This document shows, one piece after another, positions 19,053 to 26,828 of a DNA stretch of 64,000 bases. The stretch spans positions 4,490,501 through 4,554,500 of the forward strand of contig NZ_JAHREN010000001.1 of NCBI RefSeq assembly GCF_019084075.1, read 5' to 3'. The notes beneath the pieces are model-generated. The model was not told the origin of the DNA. It searched no databases and worked only from the letters and a program-made list of their open reading frames with translations. This DNA is from Siccirubricoccus sp. G192. GTDB taxonomy: Bacteria > Pseudomonadota > Alphaproteobacteria > Acetobacterales > Acetobacteraceae. The first letter of the stretch is position 1, and the number at the start of each line of letters is the position of its first letter. The position numbers and the translations under genes are program-made.

Positions 19053-19901
19053 TCAGCCCCTCCGCAGCATGAAGTCCCGGCCGATCAGCTTCATGCCGAT
19101 CCCGACGAAGGCCAGGGTGATGACCAGCAGGATGCCGCCAAGGGCCGACAGCACCTCGAGGTTGCCCTCCTCGCTCAGGTCGTAGAGCAGCACGGAAATG
19201 GTCCGCGTCTCCGGCCCCACGAGGAAGATCGCGGCGCTGAGTTCGCGCGTGGCCAGGATGAATACCAGGAGCCAGCCGCCCAGCAGCGCCTTCTTGAGCA
19301 GCGGCACCACCACGGTGCCGATGGCGGTCAGGCGCCCGCCGCCGAGGATGCGCACCGCCTCCTCCATTTCCGGGTGGATCATCTGCATCCCCGCGGCGCC
19401 ATTGGCATAGGCGATCGGCAGGAACCGGGTGATGAAGGCCAGGATCATGATCGCCGCCGTGCCATAGAGCGTGAGCGGCGGCCCGGCATAGGCGGAGTAG
19501 AACCCAATCGCCATGACGATGCCGGGAATGACGAAGGGTGCCATGCAGAGGAAGGCCAGCGCCATGCCGAAGGGCATGAGCTGCCGCTTGACGATATAGG
19601 CGATGGCCAGCGCAAGGCCCATGGCGGCGGTGGCGGATACCGCGGAGAAGACGAAGGTGTTCACCACCGCCGGCCAGGCGGCATCATGCTGGAACAGCAG
19701 GTAGTGGTAGTTGCCCAGCGTCAGGTTGTCGAAGGAGAAGCCCCGGCCCCAGGCCTTGGCGAAGGAGGCCTGCAGCAGCGCGACCATCGGCGCCACCACG
19801 GAGAGCAGGCACACGAAGCCGCACCAGGCGAGAAGCACCCAGCGCCAGGGTCCCAGCCTGATGAGCCGCCGCTCACCCCCCCTTGCCGGTCTGCGAGACA
19901 T
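19053..19901 (-). CDS. ABC transporter permease, iron(III)/polyamine-like
   Basis: This is a 282-aa inner-membrane permease with six helices. The BPD-type EAA loop is seen in EMEEAVRILGGGRLTAIGTVVVPLL (about 175-198). Its start overlaps the end of the upstream permease by 29 bp, which implies translational coupling. Together with the receptor at 20837 it forms an AfuABC/FbpABC-like importer, but no ATPase follows. The precise start is uncertain: a codon slightly inside would also give a complete first helix. Confidence 0.82.
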   Translation of the reverse strand: MSRRPARGGERRLIRLGPWRWVLLAWCGFVCLLSVVAPMVALLQASFAKAWGRGFSFDNLTLGNYHYLLFQHDAAWPAVVNTFVFSAVSATAAMGLALAIAYIVKRQLMPFGMALAFLCMAPFVIPGIVMAIGFYSAYAGPPLTLYGTAAIMILAFITRFLPIAYANGAAGMQMIHPEMEEAVRILGGGRLTAIGTVVVPLLKKALLGGWLLVFILATRELSAAIFLVGPETRTISVLLYDLSEEGNLEVLSALGGILLVITLAFVGIGMKLIGRDFMLRRG

Positions 19902-20802
19902 AGCCCTTGCGGGCCAGCAGCAGCTTCTGGACGCCGATCAGCACCGCCGTGATCAGCAGCAGCGGCATGGCATAGGCAGCCGCGACCTCGGCGCGGACCG
20001 GGGCTTCGAAGAACTGCCAGAGCTGGGTGGTCACCACGTTGATGCGGGCCGGGATGCCGATGATGGCCGGCGTGCCGAAGAGCGCGATGGTCTCCAGGAA
20101 GACCAGGACGATGCTCGCCAGGATCGTCGGCCAGACCAGCGGCAGCGTGATCCGCAGCGTCGTGCGCCAGGTGCCGGCGCCGAGGATATTCGCCGCATCC
20201 TCCATTTCCGAGGCGACGAGGTCGAGCGCCGATTTGAGGAAAATGAAGATGAAGGGAAAGGAGTGCAGCGCAATGACAAGGGCGAGGCCGAAGAAGGTAT
20301 AGACATTGACGAGGCTGCTCTCGCTGCCCGTGAGCCAGCCCCAGATCTGGTTGATCCACCCCGAATTGGGCCCCGCCAGCAGGATCCAGCCCACCGCGCC
20401 GAGATAGGGCGGAATGATGAAGGCGGCCAGCACCGTGAACCAGGCGAAACCCCGGCCCGGCATGTCGGTGCGCGAGCAGGCCCAGGCCATCGGCACGGCG
20501 AGGACGGCGCATATCGCGGCGCTGGCGGCGCCGAGCGCCAGGGAGTTCAGCACTGCATCGACATAGCGCTGCCGCCCATAGGCCGCGGCGTAGTTCCCCA
20601 GTGTGAAGGCGCCGGTGCGGCGGGCCTGGAAGCTGGTGATCAGCAACTCCGCCACCGGCCAGACGACCAGGAAGAACAGCGCGCCGATCAGCAGGATCCA
20701 GAGCAGCGTCGCCGGCTCCGCATGGCGCAGGCGGCGCATGAAGGCGTTGGCGGGCGCCGCCACGCCGGTGGCCGTCTTCGGGGCGGCGGTGGTGGAACTC
20801 AT
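19873..20802 (-). CDS. ABC transporter permease, iron(III)/polyamine-like
   Basis: This 309-aa permease has six helices and the EAA loop EMEDAANILGAGTWRTTLRITLPLV (about 205-230). The segment KSALDLVASEMEDAANILGA is typical of AfuB/PotB-like members. It lies 34 bp after the receptor gene and overlaps the next permease, so the three are an operon read leftwards. The ATPase is missing from this window and may be shared or encoded elsewhere. Confidence 0.84.
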   Translation of the reverse strand: MSSTTAAPKTATGVAAPANAFMRRLRHAEPATLLWILLIGALFFLVVWPVAELLITSFQARRTGAFTLGNYAAAYGRQRYVDAVLNSLALGAASAAICAVLAVPMAWACSRTDMPGRGFAWFTVLAAFIIPPYLGAVGWILLAGPNSGWINQIWGWLTGSESSLVNVYTFFGLALVIALHSFPFIFIFLKSALDLVASEMEDAANILGAGTWRTTLRITLPLVWPTILASIVLVFLETIALFGTPAIIGIPARINVVTTQLWQFFEAPVRAEVAAAYAMPLLLITAVLIGVQKLLLARKGYVSQTGKGG

Positions 20803-20836
20803 GGCCAGGCTCCCGCTGGTGGCACGCGCACCGGGC

Positions 20837-21910
20837 CTAGACCCCGAAGGTGTCGCGCCATGCCTCCTTCACCTCCGGGATGCCCTCTTCGATCTCCTCC
20901 GTCGTTGGCCGGATGACCTTGACCCGATCAAGCGGCTGCGCGCCGGGATAGGAGGGCACGTCGGGGCGGGTGACATCGCTGAAATTCTCGGCATGGATCT
21001 CGTTCGCCCGCTTGCCGAGCAGGAATTCGACGAAGAGGCGCGATGCGTTCGGATTGCGCGTGCCCTTCATGATCGCGCTCGGCGAGATCATGAGCAGCGT
21101 GCCGTCCTCGGGATAGATGACATCGAGCGGGTTGCCGCGGGCCGCGCTACGCAAGGTGGTCGCGCCCGGCCCGGCGGCGACCAGGCGCTCGCCGGAATTG
21201 AGCATGGTCACCGTATCGTTGATCGAGCGGCCGATCTGCGGCTTGTTCTTCTCGAGGTTGCGGAAATAATCCCAGCCATAGAGCTTCCGCATGGCCACCA
21301 CCCAGGTGCCGACATAGCCGGAGAAGCCCGGATGCCCCACCGCGACGTGGTCCCGCCACTTCGGGTCGAGCAGGTCGGTCCATTTCCGCGGCGCCTCCTC
21401 GGGCTTCACCTTCGAGGTATTATAGGTAATCAGCACCGTTCCGGCCGCCGTCGTGTGGTAGTAGCCGTCCGGGTCGATGTCGCGGTAGGCCTCGAAGAGA
21501 TGCACTGCGTTCCGCGGCACGTATTTCTCGAGCTGCCCGGCCTCCTTCAGCGCGGTGAAATGCCCCATGTCGGTCGAGCTGAACACATCGCAATTGCGCA
21601 CGCGCGCACGCATGTCCTGCGACAGGCGCTGGAAGGCGACCTGGGCCGTGGTACGGACCACATTCACCTTCACGCCCGGATAGGTCTCGTTGAAGGCGCG
21701 GCCGATCGCCTCGGCCGTCTCGCTGTTGTAGTGCGAGACATACCAGGTGGCCTGCTCGTTCCCGGACTTGCCGGCTTCGTAGAGCGTCCGCTCATTGGCG
21801 CTGATGTCGCCGGCCGGTTGCGCCTGGGCGCGGCCCGGACCCGGCCGCACCAGACCAAGCGCAGCGAGGGATGCAAGGGCACGTCTGCTGAATGGCCGGC
21901 CTGTCGGCAT
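20837..21910 (-). CDS. ABC transporter periplasmic receptor, iron(III)-type (AfuA/FbpA-like)
   Basis: This 357-aa type II periplasmic binding protein begins with an RR-containing leader (RRALASLAALGLVRPGPGRAQA). Conserved segments are WYVSHYNSETAEAIGRAFNETYPGVKV, RNCDVFSSTDMGHFTAL, TYNTSKVKPEEAPRKWTDLLDPKW and GTRNPNASRLFVEFLLG. It heads the permease operon. Although the family is often called iron(III), close relatives bind phosphonates or polyols, and the metal-binding Tyr pair is not obvious here, so the ligand is open. Confidence 0.83.
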   Translation of the reverse strand: MPTGRPFSRRALASLAALGLVRPGPGRAQAQPAGDISANERTLYEAGKSGNEQATWYVSHYNSETAEAIGRAFNETYPGVKVNVVRTTAQVAFQRLSQDMRARVRNCDVFSSTDMGHFTALKEAGQLEKYVPRNAVHLFEAYRDIDPDGYYHTTAAGTVLITYNTSKVKPEEAPRKWTDLLDPKWRDHVAVGHPGFSGYVGTWVVAMRKLYGWDYFRNLEKNKPQIGRSINDTVTMLNSGERLVAAGPGATTLRSAARGNPLDVIYPEDGTLLMISPSAIMKGTRNPNASRLFVEFLLGKRANEIHAENFSDVTRPDVPSYPGAQPLDRVKVIRPTTEEIEEGIPEVKEAWRDTFGV

Positions 21911-21984
21911 CGCCTCCTCCCGTCATTTTCTTGCAGGGGAGGTTGGCACCCCGGGATCGCGACCGTCAACCGGCCCGCCCTTCG

Positions 21985-22419
21985 TCAGTCGGGCAGGAAG
22001 GGATTCGCGCCGCCGCGCCGCCGTTGCTGCTGCGGCGGGAAGGCGCCCGCCAGGTAGTCGACGATCAGCCGCCGTTCCTCGCCTTCGAGCGGCGGCATGC
22101 CCTGGCGCTCGGTCATCCAGTCCATCAACTCGTCCCAGCGCTCCCGCGACAGGCGCGAGCGGCGGATGACGGCGGTGCCGTGGCAGGCAGTGCAACGGTA
22201 GAAGGTCTCCTCCCGGCCCTCGCCCTCGGGCAGGGCTTCCGGGGTTTCCTCCATTGAGCCGGGACGCGCGGGCGCTTCCGCCTGGGCGGCGGCATGGCCG
22301 ATCCAGGCGCCGGGCCGGCCGAGGCACAGCAGCGCCACGGCACCCAGCAACAGGCAGAAAAGGCGCGGCACGGCGCTACCCGACCAGGACCGCCGCGCGG
22401 CTGATCGGGTTGCCGCCAT
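21985..22419 (-). CDS. sorB: Small c-type cytochrome, probable SorB subunit of sulfite dehydrogenase
   Basis: This is a 144-aa exported cytochrome. A leader with hydrophobic core LFCLLLGAVALLCLG precedes one heme-binding motif, CTACH, at about residues 75-79 and a possible axial Met in ERQGMPPLEGEER. Its start lies inside the sorA 3' end (44-bp overlap), which indicates coupling. SorB accepts electrons from the molybdenum subunit and passes them to another cytochrome c. The identity depends on the neighbouring gene. Confidence 0.8.
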   Translation of the reverse strand: MAATRSAARRSWSGSAVPRLFCLLLGAVALLCLGRPGAWIGHAAAQAEAPARPGSMEETPEALPEGEGREETFYRCTACHGTAVIRRSRLSRERWDELMDWMTERQGMPPLEGEERRLIVDYLAGAFPPQQQRRRGGANPFLPD

Positions 22420-23713
22420 AGCCCTGCGGATTCCAGTTCGCCGCGAGATGCGGCTGCATCAGACCCTCGCTGTCGGTGGCCCGGTACCAGACCTCGAAAT
22501 AACCATCCGAAGGCAGCGCCACCTGCCCGGACCAGCGCTGCCAGGCATGGCGGTTGGCCGGCTGTTCCACCCGCATCTCCTGCCAGGTGGCACCGAAATC
22601 GACGGAGGCATGCACCGCCCGCACCGTCCTGTCGCCAGCCCAGGCATGGCCGCGCAGATCCACCTGCCGGGTCCCGGCCGCAAGCCGCGTGCCATGCGCG
22701 AGATTCGTCAGCACCGAACGCACCGGCATCGATTCCAGGTCGCGGAAATCGCGCCCGTCATTGCGGCTGCCCGGCACGATCGGCTGCACGGGCACGCGAT
22801 AGCTCGTCCCGCCCATGCCCTGGCCGTCATGCGGGCGGTCGCGGATCCAGATCCGCCGCAGCCATTTCTGGCTCAACGAGCCAGGCCAGCCGGGCGTGAC
22901 GAGCCGCACCGGCGCGCCGTGCAGCAACGGGATGGGCTGCCCGTTCATGCGGATGGCGACCAGCGTATCCTCGTCCAGCGCCTTCTCGATCCGCATGCCG
23001 CGGCTGATCGCCTGGCGGTCCGGATCGCCGGAGAGATGCGGGTCCGCACCGAAATGGCCGGTGAATTTCGCGCTGTCCTTCAACCCCGCCGCCTGGAGCA
23101 GGTCGCGCAGCCGCACCCCGGTCCATTCGGCGCAGGAGATGGCGCCATTGCCCCATTGGTTGCCGCGGGTTTCGGGGGAGAAGGAGGCGCGGCCATTGCC
23201 GCCGCATTCCAGTTGCAACCGGCGCGTCACCAGTGGGAAGCGGCCGCCTTCGAGTTCACCCTGCGTCAGTTCCAGCGGCGCATTCACCTCGCCATCGATG
23301 CGGATCTTCCAGGCCCGCGGATCGGATGGCGCCTCGGGCACCTGGCCGTTGTTGCGGACGAACATCTTCGCCGCCGGCGTGATCTCGTCGTCGAGCAGCG
23401 TCTCCGGCGCCTCGGCGTTCAGCGGCCGCTCGCCCTGCAGGATCAGCGGCGCCTTGCCTTCGAGCTGGATCATGCGCGGCCCGCCCTGGGCACCGCCCGC
23501 AGCAGGGGCGGCAGGCTGCGCCAGGGCGGCAGGCAGGAGCCCCCCAGGCAGGCGTCCGGCGAAGGGGATGGCGGCGCCGAGTGCGGCGCCCATCGAGGCG
23601 AGCGCCGCGCCCTTCAGCGCACCGCGCCGACCCCAGACCAGCGCATCGGCCCGCTCAGGATCATCGCGATAGACCTCTTCGAGGCCGCGCTCGGGCTTCC
23701 CGATTGAAGGCAT
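22376..23713 (-). CDS. sorA: Sulfite dehydrogenase molybdopterin subunit, SorA-like
   Basis: This 445-aa periplasmic molybdenum enzyme oxidises sulfite to sulfate. The ATG at 23713 is preceded by GGGAG. A twin-arginine leader (GRRGALKGAALASMGAALGAA) fits export of a folded cofactor protein. The molybdenum ligand Cys sits in QLECGGNGRASF (about residue 170), followed by WGNGAISCAEWTGVRLRDLL, the HGAPVRLVTPGW block, and a C-terminal dimerisation domain with SDGYFEVWYRATDSEG. The sorB gene overlaps its end. The pair would detoxify sulfite or draw energy from organosulfur use; the LLM monooxygenase at 17682 is a possible but unproven sulfite source. Confidence 0.88.
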   Translation of the reverse strand: MPSIGKPERGLEEVYRDDPERADALVWGRRGALKGAALASMGAALGAAIPFAGRLPGGLLPAALAQPAAPAAGGAQGGPRMIQLEGKAPLILQGERPLNAEAPETLLDDEITPAAKMFVRNNGQVPEAPSDPRAWKIRIDGEVNAPLELTQGELEGGRFPLVTRRLQLECGGNGRASFSPETRGNQWGNGAISCAEWTGVRLRDLLQAAGLKDSAKFTGHFGADPHLSGDPDRQAISRGMRIEKALDEDTLVAIRMNGQPIPLLHGAPVRLVTPGWPGSLSQKWLRRIWIRDRPHDGQGMGGTSYRVPVQPIVPGSRNDGRDFRDLESMPVRSVLTNLAHGTRLAAGTRQVDLRGHAWAGDRTVRAVHASVDFGATWQEMRVEQPANRHAWQRWSGQVALPSDGYFEVWYRATDSEGLMQPHLAANWNPQGYGGNPISRAAVLVG

Positions 23714-23772
23714 GGACGCTGCATCTCCCTGAGTGTTCTTGTGCCTGCCGTTGCTCATAGCCGAGGCCGGCG

Positions 23773-24165
23773 ATGCGGAGCGATGCCAATACGGCATTCG
23801 GCTGCGCAATGATAGGTGAGCGCGGTGGCACATGGCAGGTGCCCTGCATCGACATGCCGCTGCTGGGTGGCAATGGTACCGACAGCCTCATCGGCGGCGA
23901 TGTCTTCGTCCTCGGCAGCGGCTTCGGCAACGATCGGGTCAATGGCTTCGACGCCAATCCCGACGCCAACGGCAGCGACTTCCTGGAACTCTCCGGGCTG
24001 GGCGTGACGGCGGCCAACTTCGCCACGCGGGTGCTGATCACGGATATCGGTGCCGATACCCTGGTCACCATCACCAACTCCGGTGCCATCGTCGGCGGCA
24101 CGATCACCCTCGTTGACATCGACAACGGGGCCATCACCACCGCGGCCGACTTCATCCTCGCCTGA
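23773..24165 (+). CDS. Orphan RTX-like calcium-binding C-terminal module
   Basis: The predicted 130-aa protein contains LGGNGTDSLIGGDVFVLGSG and GNDRVNGFDANPDANGSDFLELSGLGV, the type of sequence seen at the C-terminal end of large RTX/serralysin-like secreted proteins, ending in ITTAADFILA. Only one module is present, and the N-terminal 28 residues look unrelated. There is no type I secretion gene nearby. It could be a remnant of a larger gene or a small secreted protein. The ATG at 23773 has only a weak site, and starts at ATG codons 23809 or 23854 are also possible. Confidence 0.55.
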   Translation: MRSDANTAFGCAMIGERGGTWQVPCIDMPLLGGNGTDSLIGGDVFVLGSGFGNDRVNGFDANPDANGSDFLELSGLGVTAANFATRVLITDIGADTLVTITNSGAIVGGTITLVDIDNGAITTAADFILA

Positions 24166-24190
24166 GGATGACGCGCCGCGGGCCATTCAA

Positions 24191-24229
24191 CCAGCGCCCG
24201 GCATGGTGGAAACACCCGCCGGGCGTTGG
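24191..24229. terminator. 12-bp hairpin between convergent genes
   Basis: CCAGCGCCCGGC at 24191-24202 pairs with GCCGGGCGTTGG at 24218-24229, with one G-T pair. It sits six bases past the enoyl-CoA hydratase stop and 26 bases past the RTX-like stop, so it can end transcription from both sides. There is no strong T-run. Confidence 0.6.
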
Positions 24230-24234
24230 GCCTG

Positions 24235-24975
24235 TCAGCCGCCGAAACCCGCCATGGCCTGCCGCCATTCCGCCGCGGCGAGGCTTTCCTCGATGGCCAT
24301 CAGCTCGGTCGCCAGCGCGCCGCGTGGGTCGCGGTCCAGCCCCTCCTCGATGCAGCGCTTGGCCATGCGGAGCGCCGCGGGCGGCGCCCCGGCGATGACG
24401 GCCGCAAGCTCGGCCAGCGCCGCCTCCAGCGCCTCCGCCTCGACCAGCCGCGTGACCAGCCCGTGCGCCAGCGCCTCCCCGGCGGAAAGCGTGCGGCCCG
24501 TGAACATCATGTCCTTGGCCAGGCGCTTGCCCAGCACCCGCGGCAGCCTCTGCGTCGCGCCGACCGTGCCCCAGAGCGCCTCCGGCGTGCGGAAGCTGGC
24601 GGCGGGAGTGGCGATGATAAAGTCGCAGGCGCCGGCGATCTCGCAGCCGGAACCGACCGCCGGCCCCTCGACCACGGCGATGGCCGGCATCGGCAGCGCC
24701 TCGATCGCATGATAGGAGGCGAAGCCCTTCACCCGGCGGGCGCGCACCTGGTCATCGCCCATCCCCTGGCGTTCCTTGATGTCGGCGCCGGCGCAGAAGA
24801 CCGGGCCGGCGGCGCGCAGCAGCACCAGCCGCACCGCTTCCGCCGCCGCTCGCCGCGCTGCGGCGGCCAGCGCCTCGGCCATCGCCAGGTTCAGCGCATT
24901 GCGCGCCGCGGGCCGGTTCAGCGTGATGGTCGCCACGCCCTCGGGTGAGGCAGCATAGAGCACCGTGTCGTTCAT
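24235..24975 (-). CDS. Enoyl-CoA hydratase, methylglutaconyl-CoA hydratase-like
   Basis: This 246-aa crotonase-fold enzyme has FCAGADIKERQGM at about residues 62-74, a string typical of LiuC/AUH methylglutaconyl-CoA hydratases, then GPAVGSGCEIAGACDFIIAT with the first catalytic Glu and RTPEALWGTVGATQRLPRV with the second. The ATG at 24975 lies one base after the stop of the lyase-like gene, so they are coupled. Within this operon it would hydrate an unsaturated branched acyl-CoA made by the upstream CoA ligase. That pathway is inference. Confidence 0.85.
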   Translation of the reverse strand: MNDTVLYAASPEGVATITLNRPAARNALNLAMAEALAAAARRAAAEAVRLVLLRAAGPVFCAGADIKERQGMGDDQVRARRVKGFASYHAIEALPMPAIAVVEGPAVGSGCEIAGACDFIIATPAASFRTPEALWGTVGATQRLPRVLGKRLAKDMMFTGRTLSAGEALAHGLVTRLVEAEALEAALAELAAVIAGAPPAALRMAKRCIEEGLDRDPRGALATELMAIEESLAAAEWRQAMAGFGG

Positions 24976-24976
24976 C

Positions 24977-25951
24977 TCAGCCGAGGTGCAGGGTGCGGCT
25001 GTGCAGGGGGCGGCCGAGCAGCCGCTCCGCCTCCAGCCCCGCTTCGCGCAGCTTCGCCAGGTCGAGGCCGGTGGCGTAACCCATGGCCTGAAGTGCGGTT
25101 GCCAGGTCCTCGGTGCAGGTATTGCCGGTGAAGCCCTCGCCATAGGCGATCCCGGCCGGATGCCCGCCGGTGCCGCCGAGCGCGCTATCCGCATGGGTCA
25201 GCCCGGCCTCGATGGCGGCCAGCGTATTGGCCATGCCGGTGCCGCGGCTGTCGTGGAAATGCGCGATGAAGGTCGCGGTCGGCAGGGCGCCATGCAGCCA
25301 GCCGATCAGGTCGCGCACGCGCGGCGGCGTCGCGCTGCCGATGGTGTCGCCGATCGCGATGCGGGTCACGCCGAGATCGGCGAAACGCTGCGCATCCTCC
25401 AGCACGCGGCTCTGGTCGGTCGGGCCGTCGAAGGGGCAGTCGAAGGCGACGGAGATGGTGCCGACCAGGGTGAAGGCGTCGCCGGCCTGCGCCGCCATCT
25501 CGGCCACATTCGCCCATTGCTCCTCGCGCGAGCGGTGCAGGTTCCGCTGGCTGTGGCCCTCGCTGGCGGAGACCAGCAGCGAAAGCTCCTCCGGCCCGAA
25601 ACCGCCCGCCTTCGCCTCCAGCGCCCGACGCACCGCCTGCGGGTTCGGGCAGGTGGCCTTGAACAGCAGGCCGGGGCGCCGCCGCACGCCGCGCAGCACG
25701 GCCTCCGCATCGGCGAATTGCGGCACCTGGCCGGGATGCGCGAAGGAGGTGATCTCGATCCGGCGGAAACCGCAATCGGCGATGCGTTCGATCATCGCGA
25801 TCTTCGCCTCGGTGGGCAGGATCGCCGTCTCATGCTGCAACCCGTCGCGGGCGAAGCATTCGCAGAGCACGATGCCATGCCCGGCCGGCGCCGCGGTCAG
25901 CGCGATCTCGGCGGGGTCGAGCATGTCTTCGGCGGGGGTCGGGTCGCTCAC
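24977..25951 (-). CDS. HMG-CoA lyase-like aldolase, atypical active-site loop
   Basis: This 324-aa TIM-barrel lyase has the HMGL metal and catalytic motifs ARDGLQHE (about 27-34), ITSFAHPGQVPQ, GDTIGSATP and HFHDSRGTGMANTLAA (about 232-247). The loop that in HMG-CoA lyase reads GGCP and supplies the catalytic Cys here reads ALGGTGGHPAG, without Cys. The GTG start overlaps the stop of the CoA ligase alpha gene (GTGA), and its stop abuts the hydratase start. It probably cleaves a branched 3-hydroxyacyl-CoA, but perhaps not HMG-CoA itself. Confidence 0.83.
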   Translation of the reverse strand: MSDPTPAEDMLDPAEIALTAAPAGHGIVLCECFARDGLQHETAILPTEAKIAMIERIADCGFRRIEITSFAHPGQVPQFADAEAVLRGVRRRPGLLFKATCPNPQAVRRALEAKAGGFGPEELSLLVSASEGHSQRNLHRSREEQWANVAEMAAQAGDAFTLVGTISVAFDCPFDGPTDQSRVLEDAQRFADLGVTRIAIGDTIGSATPPRVRDLIGWLHGALPTATFIAHFHDSRGTGMANTLAAIEAGLTHADSALGGTGGHPAGIAYGEGFTGNTCTEDLATALQAMGYATGLDLAKLREAGLEAERLLGRPLHSRTLHLG

Positions 25952-26818
25952 AGGCCAAGTTCCTTCAGGATGGCGATGACACCGTCCGGGTCGCGCGCCG
26001 TGCGCGCCCCGGCATCGGCAAGGGCGGCGAGCTTGGCGGCGGCGGCTTCCCGCGCGCCGCCGACCAGGGCGCCGGCATGGCCCATGCGGCGGCCCTCCGG
26101 CGCGTGGCGGCCGACCAGCATGGCCACCACCGGCTTGCCGCAGCGGGGGGATGCAATCGGCCAGGGCATATTCCTTGTCGCCGCCGATCTCGCCGCAATA
26201 GAGCACGGCCGCGGTGCCGGCATCCTCCGCCAGCGCCGCCAGATACTCCGCCGGGTTGCGGCCGCAGACCGTGTCGCCGCCGAGATGCATCACCGCCCGC
26301 TGCCCGATGCCGGAAGCCGTCAGCAGCCGCGCCATGGTGAGCGTCAGCGTGCCGCTGCGGCAGATCACCGCAAGCCGCCCGGGCGCGCAGAAGGCCGGCG
26401 CGATGGAGCCGAGCAGCCCCTCCCCGGGCACGCAGACGCCGAGCGTATTCGGCCCAACCAGCCAGCACCCGGCCTCCCGCGCCAGCTTCGCCGCCGCCAG
26501 CGCATCATGCACGGGCACGTATTCGGCGGCGACGACGATGCTCGGCACCCGGGCCGCGGCACAGGCGCGCACCGCGTCCAGCACGCCCTCGGGCGGGGTA
26601 TAGATCACCGCGGCATCGGCGGGCTCCGGCAATTCGCGCAGGTCGTCCAGCAGAGGGATGCCATCCTGCGCGCCGCACCCGCGGCCGAGTGCGATGCCGG
26701 CCAGGATCCGCGTCCCCGCCTCCCGCATCGCCGCCACCTGCGCGGCGGCATAGCGGCCGGTCGGGTTGAACACCACGACGCGGCGGGGGAAGCTGGAGAG
26801 GAACGGGGCCCGGGTCAC
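25948..26818 (-). pseudogene. Succinyl-CoA synthetase alpha-like CoA ligase subunit, frameshift at G6 run 26145-26150
   Basis: The N-terminal part (GTG at about 26818) has VVVFNPTGRYAAAQVAAMREAGTRI, the CoA-binding Rossmann fold, then LVGPNTLGVCVPGEG and GEIGGDKEYALADCI. At a run of six G on the plus strand the frame changes. The rest reads GKPVVAMLVGRHAPEGRRMGHAGALVGG, containing the phospho-His residue in GHAGA, and ends DGVIAILKELGL. One inserted base explains everything, so an indel error is as likely as a pseudogene. Its beta partner is transcribed divergently. The start is uncertain because no ribosome-binding site is seen. Confidence 0.75.
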
Positions 26819-26828
26819 GGAGGATACG

